Positions 35,961 through 48,748 of a stretch of DNA of 64,000 nt are shown here, piece after piece. Under the pieces are notes generated by a model. The model did no database searches and had not been told where the DNA came from. It saw only the letters and a list, made by a program, of their open reading frames with translations. The translations under genes were made by a program, and so were the position numbers. This DNA comes from Megaleporinus macrocephalus (Eukaryota; Chordata; Actinopteri; Characiformes; Anostomidae), in NCBI GenBank assembly GCA_021613375.1, contig CM038726.1, forward strand, positions 5,572,877-5,636,876, given 5' to 3'. The first letter of the stretch is position 1. Each line of letters begins with the position of its first letter.

Positions 35961-36682
35961 TACACAGTCAAACGTTTAGACACACCTACACACTTATTTT
36001 TACTATTTTCATTTTAATAGTATTAGTGAATAATTGTGAAGAGATCACAAACTATAAAATAAGAGGTATGGAATTATTCCTGTAGCAGAAGTAGCAGAAA
36101 CATCTATTTGTGTTTAAATAATGTTTAGAGGGTCTTTTAGAAATGAGCTCATTTGCTCTGATGCAGGTTTACATACTTTGAACATTCTGGCCAGCAGCTT
36201 CATGAGGAGCCACATGAGCTGCTTCTCTAACAGGACTGAAGAAGATAGTGTAGATGCTGAGATCTGATAAACAGGTTTGGGAATTTTATAGCTCTTATAA
36301 AAATATACATTCTTATCTTCATATTTACATCCAGTCAAATGTTTGCTTTAGAAATATTTTTGTACATGGGCTCCAACTTCACTATTTAAATTTGTCTTCT
36401 AACACATTCAGATCAAAACGTCTTTATAATTCTAAAAATATAGTATCGCTCTGCAAAGAAAAACATGTCTTCATTTGTGTCAAATTGTATTTTTCTACAT
36501 TATTTGAACACAACAGATGCCGTTAACCCTGTACGAAAAAATCTGGTTCTATTGACCTACATTGAGAGCAAAGAATTTTGTTGTCCTCTCCTGTAAAGTT
36601 GCCATTGTGGAGGCACTAGTTTTTCTTTGGACAGCGATGATATATTCAGTTAATTGTGTCCAGACTTTTATCTGGTAGTGTA
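35961..36682. mobile_element. Tc1-like non-autonomous element carrying a nested MITE
   Basis: The left end ACAGTCAAACGTTTAGACAC and right end GTCCAGACTTTTATCTGGTA followed by GTGTA form the inverted ends. The interior CCAGCAGCTTCATGAGGAGC is shared with the elements in the finTRIM flanks. The MITE at 36445-36641 lies inside it. Confidence 0.7.
36445..36641. mobile_element. MITE nested in the Tc1-like element
   Basis: The right end CTTTGGACAGCGATGATA is well kept and the left end ATCGCTCTGCAAAGAAAAAC is diverged; same family as 33494-33713. Confidence 0.6.
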
Positions 36683-37174
36683 TTTGCGTTGTGGACTTGT
36701 GGACCCCTGGTTCCCATCACCACCACTTTTTTCCAGTCAATCCACTCTGAATGAGTCTGTTTACATCTGAGATATGTGGACATTCGGTAAAATGGGTGGA
36801 ATTGCCCTGCAAAGTAACTTCAAGAACTGTGGTGGAATTTCAACATCAGCATAGGATCTGAGGCTTGTCATGCTTGTCATCTTCCTCTTTTTGGGATCCG
36901 TTAGTCTAAAGAAACAAAGGGTAGTCATTAGAAGTCAGCGGGCTGAGCAGTGCAGATAAACATGATGAAGTCAAAGCAAACAGGAACATGTGGATAAGTA
37001 AAAAAAATTGATTTTCTGCGTCTGGATACATGTTACTGAGTCACTGCTCACCACAGTGATTGGGAAAGACATACCCAGTGTGATGGGTGTGGCTGGAGGT
37101 TAATAAAACAGAACCTGGTTTCTTCCTGATTCAGATTCCTGATTCTGACAGACTTGTGCAGAGAAGGGGCTCAG

Positions 37175-40100
37175 ATGGCGGATGAATGGAAGCAGAAGTG
37201 TGATCAGCTTTGGCAGCTGGGGGCGAAGGGGGTCCCCACGCCTGCGGGAGTCGACTGGAAAGCTGTCTACGAGAAGAAGCCCTTGGAGAGGAATTTGCTG
37301 AAGAACCCAACGCCGCACGGTCAGTGTAGTAAAGCCGTAGCTGTCTTTAACTTGTGCTGGGTGGGATTTAAGGAGGGTTTTTCACGAAGTTGAATTCCAG
37401 TTACATTGCTGCACCATTTAAGGTGGAACGGGAACATTCGAACAACATGCTGACGAACAACGAAGCTGGCTTTTCGTACACGTTCACGTTCAACTTACGC
37501 AAAATACGTACCAGCTGTCGCCACAACTCGCTTTGTTGTTGCCAAGTTAGCTACACTAGCTAAGCCCGTTAGCAACAAGCTACTTAAATTTGTTTTTCAG
37601 CAACTTTGAGCAACAGCTGGCTACTGTTTGAATCAAAGATCTTTCGAGTTCTGTTTTTAGCGAGATGAGTTAACAGCCAAGACAACAGCACTTTCTGAGG
37701 TAACGTTTACTGTTTACGTTAGCCACTGTGCTAACTGACAGTTTGGCTAACTTAAAAGTAGACCTGCAGTAAAAACTGACCTTTTTTATAACGTGTTAGT
37801 TCATTTTCCTGGTCATATGAAACACAGTTCACCGTAAAACCCAATTAAAGATAAATAAATAGTGTTTTTGGCGATTATTTTACATCATAACGAAACCACG
37901 TTTATAGTTGCCTTTGAATCTTATTGATTTTTTTTATTAAGTCATTCTGCACGAGTGGGCGGGGCAAAGTAATGTTAACCAATCAAATGCAACTAAAAAA
38001 TAAATATATATTTGTTTGTATATTTGTTTGTTTTAGTCATAGTTATAGCATGAATGGTTTTGTAGTTGAGAACCATTAAAAATTATTTAATTTATTTTTC
38101 AGTAATGCACAATCCTGTTAATTGCTCATTTTAGTTTGTCTACCTTAAAGGAATGGTTCACTTTAATTCATAGTAATGGCATTAATAGTTTCAGATATGC
38201 ACAACTAATCTATTTATATCTTTTTTATGTTTCTGTTTTTGCTTAGTTTTACGACTTGCATTAGTACTAAAGTACTAACATTAGAATTTTCTTAGGCTTT
38301 TCTTAAGAAAATTCTATTATATTGGTGCTACGATACCAATATAATAGAAGTACGGCACCCAAAATTTGCCTTTTCTGTTTACTTTCTGAAAACAAAGTAC
38401 AACCAGATGTGTTTTGGAGTATCAGAAGTGTTAATGGAGATTTTTCAGTGCTCACACAGGCAGTATAGTCATGTTCAGTGTTGAGTGTAATAAATGGGTT
38501 ATTATGCAATGGGGTTGTTATTCTTGGGCGTTTCACTGCATCAGCAGAATCTAATGATTGTTCCCTTTGGCTGTGTTGGTGTCTCTGTTTGGTGAATCCA
38601 GGTGTGAGTCACAATGTTCCTCCACCCGAGCGGGAAGTGACAGGAATCGCTCCAGATCCTAATCTGCCACCACAGTGGGAACCAACAGGTAATCTGAACT
38701 TTGGAAGCTGTAAGTCAGATGAAAATGGCCATAGCAGTGAGCAGGCAGTTGTCACTGCATTGCACTGCAAAGAAGGAACATCACGTGTCCTCCTAATAAT
38801 AAATGATTCTGATTGACTGGAGATGCACGTGTTACACGTGTATTTGGATTGATGGCGTTCTCTCTGTTATGTTCATTACTGTGTCTGTTTGTTGCAGGTG
38901 ATTTCTCAGGATGGAGCACCAGCACAGAGGTTTTGCCGTACGACTCCAGTGGTATTCCTCCGGGTGTGGTGGTCTGCTATATGCCACAGTTCAGGTAAGG
39001 CACAGCGATGGGTGAGCGGAGTGGATGTTGGCAGGTTCTCTGACACAAGGGTGGGACGAGACAGAATAATTAACCCGTTTGTGATTGTAGGTTATTGTGT
39101 TTGTAGGTAGAGTGTTAGGTTAGGTAAGTAGTGCTTTTCCATACGTCTGTGTGTTTATTTAACTCTTTCCAAACTTCTCCTAAACAACCCAGTATTATTT
39201 ACAGTTCTCATCTAATACCTGCTTTGACTGCTCAGTACTTCATTAAGCTAAATCAAGATTTGCTGCTGAAGGAACTAAATACATTCATACAATGTCTGGT
39301 GGAATATCACTTTGTTCTTCAAACTGGAGCTCAAGATATGATCTACTTCTCTCACAATAATATATTCAAGTTACTTAGTATTGTATGTATGCTTATTTCC
39401 ATATGTTCTAGTGATATATGCTGTTCTTATTGCTGAAAATACACTTATAGCTAAGCTAAAAATAACTGGAGAAGCTGCCCGGATGAGCCATGTTCCTATA
39501 TTAATACATCTGAGACTGTTATGCTAACCATCACTTACAGTTGCCAGATAAGCTCCGGCCCATAAAACACAACATCCCTGTTTACAAACATAAGAATGGT
39601 CTATTGTGTTTTGTTTAAAAGGATGCAGCAATGAAGTTTAAGAACCCATCAAGGTTTAAACCACAGCTGAGCTAATGACAGTGTAATAATATGTATTTTA
39701 TGTCTTGTTTAGTGTTTTGTTGTTGTCTAATTTTTTTTTCTAATAATTTTTCTTTTATATGTTATTTATTGTATAATTTTATCTGTTTATTTTATTTGAA
39801 TTTTAGTTAGATTTTGATTGAACATTTGCACTGCAGCCAGAGCTTGTAGATTTTGAACAGAGCAGTGCTTTGTGAGTCAAGACACAATCCAAATACTAAC
39901 TGGATGTATACAGTATAACATTCTTTTCAAAACTTAAGATTGATTGAATTGGCTTGATTAGATCAAAATACAAGTAATTCCAAACTCATTCAATGATGTT
40001 GAGGTTCTGGGGTGGTCAGTACATTGTTCTGAGATTTCATTTGTCGGTATCTCCTTTTCTCAGTGAGGAGCTCCTTGAACAACTGCACATCCTTTTTAGG

Positions 40101-41964
40101 CCTATAACGTTGAGGTTTCTTCTTGCAGTGGAAAGATGGTCCACCACTGTGGTCTTTCTTGTTTTTAGAATATCTGATGAGGTCTTGATGTGGTGTTGTC
40201 ATAGTTTGGTGTTTGTGGGTTTGTATTGGAACCTGGTGTTACGGTGTTGGTGCGTTTGTGCCTTGATACAGTTTGACGATCCTTTTCAGGTGGTTTTCTA
40301 TGCAGCAACGCATTGACCTGAAGGCTGAGGGACTATGGGATGAGCTACTGGACAAGTTTCAGCCAGACATAGCCATTGAGGACTGGTAAATTGTTAACAT
40401 TTATTATTAGGAGTGGGCTTGGTTATTTAAAATATACACATACATGCAAATATCTACGTACATCTTTGTATGTTCGGATGTGGTTAGTCAAGAAAAGTTA
40501 AATGTATTATGCACCACAATGATTCCCTATTGGCAAGAAGCTGATGAGACCATATATAATGATATAGGGGTTACGATTCATTATGCTGCATTTTTAAAAA
40601 TGTTAAAAATTAATGCAGTATAACAAAACATCGCAATATTTCATATTTTTCATTTAAACCATTAAAATCATAAAACTACTGAAACATCAGGTACTTATCA
40701 TCTGTTATGCCTGTAGTTCACAATAAACAAGTAACACAACTTTCATTCTTTTACTCATAATAATTAATTATTTTTTAAGGGCTTTTGACAATGGATGATT
40801 TGTTCTTATTATATTCTTGCTACCGCTTGTTGTATTATAAACCAGAAATTATTTGCAAGGGTTGGGTAGGTTTTATTTAGATGCACTCTGCTTGTAAATT
40901 GACTAAGTTTAAAAAAAGTAAAAAAATAAGGAACGTGTAAGTCTTATCCAAAACAGCAGATTATATCTTTATTAACGTCTCATAAACTTCAGCTGCCATA
41001 GTGAAGGTCTTACGTTTACGTTCCAGAATAAAGTTCTAATAAAATTAATATCCAGCATTAAGTTCTAGTAAAATAACTATCAAAACTCCTAATTGAACAA
41101 ACATCACTAATACATTTCTTGTATATTTAATATTCAGAATAAAGGTCTAATAAACTATTTATCCAGATTAACTAGTATTGAGAATAAATATGTAACCTAT
41201 TTATTATCCAGAATGTTCTAATAAAATAATTATTCAGTGTACAGTGAAAATTTACCTAATATTGAAAATGAACTTCAAAATTAAATTATAAGTTTATAAA
41301 TTATTAAATTATGAGTTGCAGTTGCAGGATTTTCTTTATACATTTTTCTATAAATATGTTAGTGTTACTAATAAGTGTGTGTGTTTGTGTAGGTATGAAG
41401 AAAGTCAGCTTCATGCCTCTATTTATGAGCTTAGCGTGAAACTGCTGGCCGCTGACGGACAGACGGTCCTTAAAGAACACACCTGCAGCCCCACAGAGCA
41501 GTTGGGGAATTACTCACACAACTGGAAACGGGTAACAGCCACTCTTTTTTTCTTATTTGGGGGGTTGGGTGTGGTTATTCTAATATGTGGGTATCTAGCT
41601 ATTTGCCATCTGTATGTAATGTTATCAAGGTTTTCATTTTTATTCATAATATAAAATATTAATGTTTAAATACAGTTTGTTAAAAAGTACATGAAGTTTA
41701 TGAAATGTAATTGGAGTTTGTAGACCTACAAAGAGCAGAATGTCCAAGTACAGCATGGAGTTGATGTTATATGTCATAATTGCACTAATAATATATAATG
41801 TGTTTGTTCCTGTGCAGGTTTCTCATGTGTTCTCTGGCTACGGACCCGGCGTGAGGTACATAAGCTTCTGTCACAAACTGAAGAACAAGTTTATGGTGGA
41901 ATTCTTTGGCACCTTGGTTACCGACAGCTCTGTTGTTGTGAAGGCCACGAGATCTACCCCATAA
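37175..41964 (+). CDS. nccrp1: NCCRP1-like FBA-domain protein
   Basis: Predicted member of the F-box-associated (FBA) family closest to non-specific cytotoxic cell receptor protein 1 (FBXO50). In the family the FBA fold binds glycoproteins, and the fish protein was described from cytotoxic cells. Six exons: 37175-37319, 38602-38688, 38898-38994, 40290-40385, 41393-41531 and 41818-41964; all borders GT/AG, phases fit, 236 aa, close to the usual length. N-terminus MADEWKQKCD and WKAVYEKKPLERNLLKNP, then a proline-rich linker (exon 2), then the FBA domain with FSGWSTSTEVLPYDSS, GLWDELLDKFQPDI, EDWYEESQLHASIYEL, VSHVFSGYGPGVRYISF and TDSSVVVK. There is no full F-box, as in NCCRP1 and unlike FBXO2/6/44. 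The start is the first ATG of exon 1. No defect seen. Orthology to NCCRP1 rather than another FBA paralog is from memory of the family. Confidence 0.85.
38312..38349. other. Perfect 15-bp hairpin in nccrp1 intron 1
   Basis: Arms TTCTATTATATTGGT and ACCAATATAATAGAA are separated by 8 nt (GCTACGAT). Probably a small palindromic repeat relic. Confidence 0.7.
39122..39460 (+). repeat. Dispersed repeat (family R), copy in nccrp1 intron 3
   Basis: Shares a ~330-bp body with 42345-42760 and 55190-55640, for example CTGCTTTGACTGCTCAGTAC and GATTTGCTGCTGAAGGAACT. This copy lacks the TGCAAAAGTTTTAGGCACTT-type end present in the other two. Confidence 0.75.
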
Positions 41965-42103
41965 TAATCCATCACGACTGGAGATCCACCATAGACTCTA
42001 AAGTGGTGTTGCACCATAAAGAGCATTTGAACTGTTGAACCTTCCTCTTTTTATATTATTGCATTGACCAACACGCCTTAAAGTTTTAGCTTCACTTGAA
42101 TGT

Positions 42104-42109
42104 ATTAAA
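42104..42109 (+). terminator. Polyadenylation signal of nccrp1 (ATTAAA)
   Basis: ATTAAA lies 140 bp after the stop codon, followed by a T/GT-rich stretch (TTTTTCTTTGTTTGTTTT). It is the common variant hexamer. Confidence 0.5.
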
Positions 42110-42344
42110 CATTTCAGTGATACTGAATTTTTCTTTGTTTGTTTTTTATTTCGTTATGACAGTAGTTTAGTGGTTGAGATGCAAACAGATTCACTCAGAG
42201 TGGGTTTGGTGTGAAATGACTCAGATGTTGTTTACAGTAGTAGTAATGCGAACCAGGGGTCACCATGTCTAAAACACAAATATAGATATTTTATTTACTA
42301 TTAAAATGACCAGTTGACCTATTTGTGTCTGTTTAGTTCATACA

Positions 42345-42760
42345 GTACTGTGCAGAGATTTTAGGCACTTGTGGATGTTATTATATATAAAAGCTAATTT
42401 TCCAGACAGGAAGCTTTCTTTTTTTTATTTTTTTAGAAATATTTAAATGGTATTAATACAGTAAGTAGTGCTATTACATACATCAGTGTGTTTATTTAAC
42501 CCTTTCTAAGCTTCTCCTTATATAAACAACCCAGTATTATTATCAGTTCTCATCTAATACCTGCTTTGACTGCTCAGTACTTCATTAAGCTAAATCAAGA
42601 TTGCTGCTGAAGGAACTGAATACATTCATACAGTGTCTGGAGAGATCTGGAACTAAATTTTGTTCTTTAACCTGGAGCTCAAGATATTATCTATTTCTTT
42701 TAAAATAAGATATTCATGTTAATTTGTATTTTATTTTTTATTATTTACATCTGACTTTTA
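42345..42760 (+). repeat. Dispersed repeat (family R), copy 2
   Basis: The left end CAGTACTGTGCAGAGATTTT followed by AGGCACTTG is of Tc1-like type. The body matches 39122-39460 and 55190-55640, so this is probably a non-autonomous Tc1-like family. Confidence 0.7.
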
Positions 42761-43489
42761 CATAAGATTTTTGCATAGTAGTACATAAAATGTTAATGAT
42801 GATAAAATTGGGAACTATTTAGTTTTAAAACATTTTCTATTTATTTTAGAGCTGTAGGCCAGAACCTCATAAATCAATGCTTCAGGTTTAAGGCAAAATA
42901 TTCATATGAAATTTATATAATAACCTTCTGTGAGGAAGCTTTTAGAGGTGGACATCGGGTTCCTTTCACAACCACTGTGAACAATTCTGACTTTGTGAAT
43001 TCCCCTGAATGGCACATTTCACACTAAAACTCTCTAAATTATCCAAGAATTTTGCTAAATCTGCTGAATACTCTTTAAGACTGCTGCCTTAATTGGTTTG
43101 ATGAGAAGATGGATGGAGCAGAGCAAGTCTTATCTGTTCAATCTCACACAAAGCAGAAATGTAGTAAATTGTCTTGTTATTGATATGCTCAAATAAAGGT
43201 TTTCCAGTCATCTTCCAGTGCACGGTCAGATTTGGCATTAAAATACACTTGTTGGATCTTAAACTGTTTTTTAGACCAGCACAGGGCGCCCGGTGTCATA
43301 GAATGAGCGCAGAGTGAAATGTGCAGTGAAACACCCAACACTGAAACATAAATTTGACAGCTAAGCAACAACTGTAAACAACATACAGAGCATAAATGTT
43401 TCTGCTATGAAGAATAGAAATTCAGTGTTATAAAGTAGGACGGCACTACAATGTTAAGGCAAAATAGAACTAGTTTACACAGTAAAGTA

Positions 43490-45425
43490 AATCAGTACAA
43501 GTTTGCACTACAGAACAGAATGTCATACAAATTTTACATTGTAAAGTATAATATGAAGTTTACAATGAAAGAATTCAGTACCAAGTTTACAATGTAAGCT
43601 ACAATGCCTTACAAAGTTTACAATGTAAGATACAATGCATTACAAAGTTTTCAATGAAAGATAGAACGCAGTACAAAGTTTACAATGTAAGATCCACTGT
43701 ATTACAGTTACACAGTGCACAATTTACAGTGTAAAGAATGGCAAAGATTACACTATAAAGTAGAATGCAGTGCAAAGTGTACACTATAAAGTAGAGCACA
43801 GTACACAACTTACAGTGTAAAGAATTGCAAAGATTACACTGTTAAGTAGAATGCAGTACAAAGTTTACAATGTAAGATACAGTGCAGTACAAAGTTCACA
43901 ATGAAAGATACAATGTATTACAGTGACACAGTGCACAATGTACAGTGTAAAGAATGGCAAAGATTACACTATAAAGTAGAATGCAGTGCACAGTTTACAC
44001 TATAAAGTAGAATGCAGTGCACAGTTTACAATATGAAGTAGAACACAGTACACAACTTATAGTGTAAAAAATTGCAAAGATTACACTGTTAAGTAGAATG
44101 CAGTACAACGTTTACAATGAAAGATACAATGCAGTACAAAGTTTACAATGAAAGATACAATACAGTACAAAGTTTACAATGTAAGATACAATGCAGTACA
44201 AAGTTTACAATGAAAGATACAATGCAGTACAAAGTTTACAATGAAAGATACAATGCAGTACAAAGTTTACAATGAATGATAGAATGCAGTACAATGCTTA
44301 CAATGTAAGATACAATGCAGTACAAAGTTTACAATGAATGATAGAATGCAGTACAATGCTTACAATGAAAGATACAATGCAGTACAAAGTTTACAATGTA
44401 TGATACAATGAAGTATAACATTTACAGTGTAAAATACAATGAATAACAAAGTTTACAATGAAAGATACAATGCATTACAAAGTTTGCAGTTTAATATACA
44501 ATGCAGTACAACGTTTACAATGAAAGATACAATGCAGTGCAAAGTTTACAATGTAAGATAGAATGCCGTACAAAGTTTACAATAAAAGATACAATGCAGT
44601 ACAAAGTTTACAATGAAAGATACAATGCAGTACAAAGTTTACAATGTAAGATACAGTGCAGTACAACGTTTACAATGAAAGATACAATGCAGTACAATGC
44701 TTACAATGAAAGATACAATGCAGTACAAAGTTTACAATGTATGATACAAAGAAGTATAACATTTATAGTGTAAAATACAATGAATAACAAAGTTTACAAT
44801 GAAAGATACAATGCAGTGCAAAGTTTGCAGTTTAATATACAATGCAGTACAACGTTTACAATGAAAGATACAATGCAGTACAAAGTTTACAATGCAAGAT
44901 ACAATGCAGTACAAAGTTTACAATGAAAGATACAATGCAGTACAAAGTTTACAATGAATGATACAATGCAGTACAAAGTTTACAATGAAAGATACAATGC
45001 AGTACAAAGTTTCCAATGAATGATAGAATGTAGTACGTTTACAATGAAAGATACAATGCAGTACAAAGTTTACAATGAAAGATACAATGCAGTACAAAGT
45101 TTACAATGAAAGATACAATGCAGTACAAAGTTTACAATGAAAGATAAAATGCAGTACAAAGTTTCCAATGAATGATAGAATGCAGTACAACGTTTACAAT
45201 GAAAGATACAATGCAGTACAAAGTTTACAATGTAAGATACAATGCAGTACAACGTTTACAATGAAAGATAAAATGCAGTAGAAAGTTTACAATGAAAGAT
45301 AGAATGCAGTACAAAGTTTACAATGAAAGATACAATGCAGTACATTGTTTACAATTAAAGATACAATGCAGTACAACATTTACAATGAAAGATAGATTAC
45401 AGTACAAAGTTTACAATGTAAGGTA
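43490..45425. repeat. 31-bp minisatellite
   Basis: About 60 copies of a 31-bp unit made of GATACAATGCAGTACAAAGT and TTACAATGAAA. The left 500 bp are much more diverged than the right, which fits homogenisation spreading from the right-hand part. All frames inside are artefacts of the repeat. Confidence 0.97.
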
Positions 45426-45454
45426 GTGCAAAAATTAAAATAGAACTCCAAAAT

Positions 45455-45560
45455 AAGATATTCCTGTTATTGTATTTATGATTATTTACATCTGTTCTAA
45501 TAATATCTGGTGTTCTTACAGGTGAACATACACTTATTGATCAGATAAAGACTTAAACAA
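45455..45560 (+). repeat. Dispersed repeat (family R), 3' fragment
   Basis: Matches only the right end of family R (ATATCTGGTGTTCTTACAGG, ACACTTATTGAT). It directly follows the 31-bp minisatellite, which suggests the satellite grew inside or beside a copy of R. Confidence 0.6.
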
Positions 45561-45789
45561 TCAGCTCAGGTGCTTAAGACTATAATATACACAGTAGTAT
45601 ATACACAGTAGTGTATATTATACTGTCATTGTTCTACTTAGCAGTATAAGCTTGTTGTTTAATAGTATAGACCGATTACTCTAGTATAACGATTACAGTG
45701 CTGGGTTTACACTGTGATTATAGAATCACTTGATTCAGATTTCCAGACACTGTATGTATGCAGTTGCTTAACTGGCCTACAAGTTGAAG

Positions 45790-46500
45790 CCACAGTGTCT
45801 TCATCGCAGTGTTCGTTGGGGGCCACTAGGGGTCGCTGTGGCGCAGCGCTTGGGGCGCTGGTTGGTCTGGATGGGATGCTTCTCTGACGGGAGGGAAGAC
45901 AGAGAAAAGGAGAGAGAGAGATAGAAGAGGAGAGAGAGAGTAATATTCACATCCGAGCAGGTTGAGGGTGAGACCGCGCTCGAGCAGCTTTTGGGACGAA
46001 AAAAGCAAGAAAAAACCTCCTCGCGCTTCTGCTCCCAGTGATGCTCGCGCCAAACCCGCTGTAGAAACCGAGGTGAGTTGGACTTAAAGGGGGGAAACTT
46101 TTTTTATCAGGGCTTCTTCCACCTCGTGCACAGGTGCGCGCTCCAGCAGAAAGCCCGCGTGCACCTGTCAGAATGTAAACAACGACGCATCTCTGGATGC
46201 GCGCGTGCTGCTTGCTGCATGCGCGCTTTCTGACAGAATGACACGCGCACGTATGGGTGATTGTTGTAGTTGGAATGCCTTGCAGCCCGCGTTCGCGCTC
46301 GTGCGTCCCACCGCGCTGCTGTGCTGTTGACCCGGGCTGGCTGAGCGCGCGGGGAGACGTTAATGGCGCGTGGCTCGGTGTCTCTTTATTATTTAGCAGC
46401 TGCTGAAAGTGTCCCTCTCCCCCTCCACGTGTTGCATCGGTTTCTAATGGCACCGCTTTATGAAGGGACCGTGCACGAGCAGCGCGCGCGCGGGATTCCC
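45790..46500 (+). promoter_or_regulatory. CpG-rich promoter with putative non-coding first exon
   Basis: The only strongly CpG-rich stretch right of the array. About 45850-46072 reads like an untranslated first exon ending in AAACCGAG followed by a consensus donor GTGAGT at 46073. CpG density falls after 46.5 kb. No coding exon was recognised downstream within the window, so the gene body would lie further right behind an intron of more than 17 kb. In mammals PAK4 is a neighbour of NCCRP1, but nothing here identifies the gene. Confidence 0.5.
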
Positions 46501-46611
46501 ATGGAACAAACTCAAGCCAATATGTCTCAAATGGGTCATGTGTTCTCTGAGTATGAGCTCAAATCTGCTAATCTATCAAATCATATGTTTTATTACTTAC
46601 TTATCATAGTA

Positions 46612-47945
46612 GAGAAGGTTCTTTTAAGGGTTCTTTAGTAAAAGCAAAGGTTCTATTTGGAATCATGAACACTCACATAACAATTTGCATGCCTAAATGG
46701 TTTTTGCTTGATGAAATGGTTCTTTAGATTGATGGAGAATGTGTTGTACATGGTTCTATGTGGCAACAAAATGGGGTTCTGCTACTGTAAGATTGTCGAG
46801 CTTGTAACAGTGGAAGAACCCTATATGTGCTATGTACAAGTATTTTAAAATTTTAAGTTCAAATAAAGGGTTCTGCTTCTGTTTTCATATCATGCTTGTG
46901 TCCATAGAATAACCCTTTTGGTGCAACATAGAACTCATTTCATTTTGGTTCCAAAAGGAGCTCTCCCTCTGTTACAGTGTCAAGCTTAAACCAATAGAAG
47001 AACCCCTTTTCGTGCCACATAGAACCATTTTCAACAAGGTTCCAAAAAGGGTTCTGCTAATGTTATGATGTGAAGCTTGGGCCAATAGAAGAAGCTTTTG
47101 GGTGCTACCTAGAGCCATTTTCAACAGGACTTCAAAAAGAGTTCTGCTACGGTTACAATATCAGGACTCTACCAATAGAAGATCACTTTTAGTTGCCCTA
47201 AAGAGAATTGCTTTCAAAACGTATCCAAAAAGGGTTCTGCTACCGCTATGATGTCAAGCTGGAACCAATGGAGGACCCTTATTGGTGCTTCGCTGAGCTG
47301 TTTTTTAAAAAGGTTCCAAAAAGGGTTCTTTTACTGTTTTGATATTAAGCTTGAATCAATGGAAGAACCCTTTTAGGTGCTACATAGAATCATTTTTAGA
47401 TTGGTTCGAAAAAGGTTCTCCTATTGTTAGTATGTCAAGCTTAAACTAATAGAGGAACGCTTGTGGATGCTTCACAAAACTATTTTCAAAAAGCTTCCAA
47501 AAAGAGTTATTTTACTGTTTAATATTAAGCTTGAAACAATGAAAGAAGACCTTAATGGTGCTACATAGAGCCATTTCAGATTGGTTCCAAAAAGTGTTCT
47601 CCTACTTTTAGTATGTTAAGATTGAACCAATGGAAGAAGATCCGTTTTGGTGCTAAATAGAGCCATTTTCAGATTGGTTTTGAAAAGTGTTTTCCTACTG
47701 TTAGTCTGTTAAGCTTGAAACAATAGAGGAACCCTTGTTTGTGCTTCTTCGAACCATTTTCCGGAAAGGTTTCAAAAGAGCTTTGCTAGTGTTATGATGT
47801 GAAGCCTGAACCAAGGAAGGAACACTTGTTCCAAAAAGGTTCCAAAAAGGGTTCTGCTACTGTGGGGATGTCAAGATTGAACAAATGGATGAACCCTTGT
47901 TGGTGCTTCACAGAACTGTTTTAGGAAAGGTTCCAAAAATGAATA
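46612..47945. repeat. Degenerate tandem repeat, about 95-bp period
   Basis: About 12-13 diverged units built from GGTTCCAAAAAGGGTTCTGC, ATGTCAAGCTTGAACCAAT, GGAAGAACCCTT and CATAGAACCATTTTC. Unit lengths vary from about 90 to 100 bp. GAACC/GGTTC words make each unit partly self-complementary. Confidence 0.85.
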
Positions 47946-48745
47946 CATTGGAATAAAAGTCTGAAAATTGGCTGCAGCCCAAACCATTGGGGACTGTTAG
48001 ATGCTGCTGCTAAGCGTAACTATAGAAACTCCATCACAGCCTGTACATGTCCTGTTTTTCCACATTGTGCTAAATTTAGTTGTATTTCAGAGTACATGGC
48101 TTAATTAACCAGCCAGTGTCATATTAGCATCAGCCGATTCCATCACACGTTGATGCAACATTTCATTGGAATATCAAAGTGACAACTGCGTGGTCAAAGT
48201 CTCTGTCCAGCCGCAGTGATGCTGATTAAACAGTAATCTAGCTCATGCAGTCGGAGAAGGTGTTGTCTTTCGAAATGGAAAAAAAAAAGAAACGGAATAT
48301 TTTGTTACATCGCTTGGCATCCTTTAATGACAAACTGTACATGTGTGACCATCTCAGTCATGTGCCAGCAACTTCTAAGGGCAACTTCTGTACATCTGGA
48401 CACGGAGTTCAACCAGGGTTCATCTTTCGAAGGATACGTCCCTCAATAACAATGTGCGTAGCAATACAACAGAATTCTTATAATAACACTGTAGTAATAT
48501 TATAATAACCATATAGTAATTATGTAAAGATTCTTCTATTGTTATGAGCTTGACAGCATAACAATAGCAGAAGCATAGACAGAGCCAGTTTCACAATCTC
48601 CACTTGCCTTAAGCCTTAAGCCATAAGCATAAACTAAAATCAGAACCAATTGAGACCTCCATTTCAGCTTTTAAGGGTGGGTCCTTTTCAGTAACGCCTC
48701 AGTGAATGACCAAATGCACTTGGTCACAGTTTATGTTCCACACTG
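47945..48745. other. Intergenic or intronic, nothing recognised
   Basis: AT-rich with an 86-codon chance frame (48245-48505). No splice-consistent coding signal was seen. Confidence 0.4.
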
Positions 48746-48748
48746 GGT

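Noticed and set aside
44501..45252. Frames with repeated YNERYNAVQSLQ and CIVSFIVNF motifs
   Set aside because: Translations of the 31-bp minisatellite.
43490..45425. CRISPR-like regularly spaced repeats
   Set aside because: Eukaryotic tandem repeat without unique spacers; the window is clearly nuclear fish DNA.
48245..48505. 86-codon frame with Lys-rich start
   Set aside because: Single chance frame in AT-rich DNA, with no splice signals or recognisable domain.
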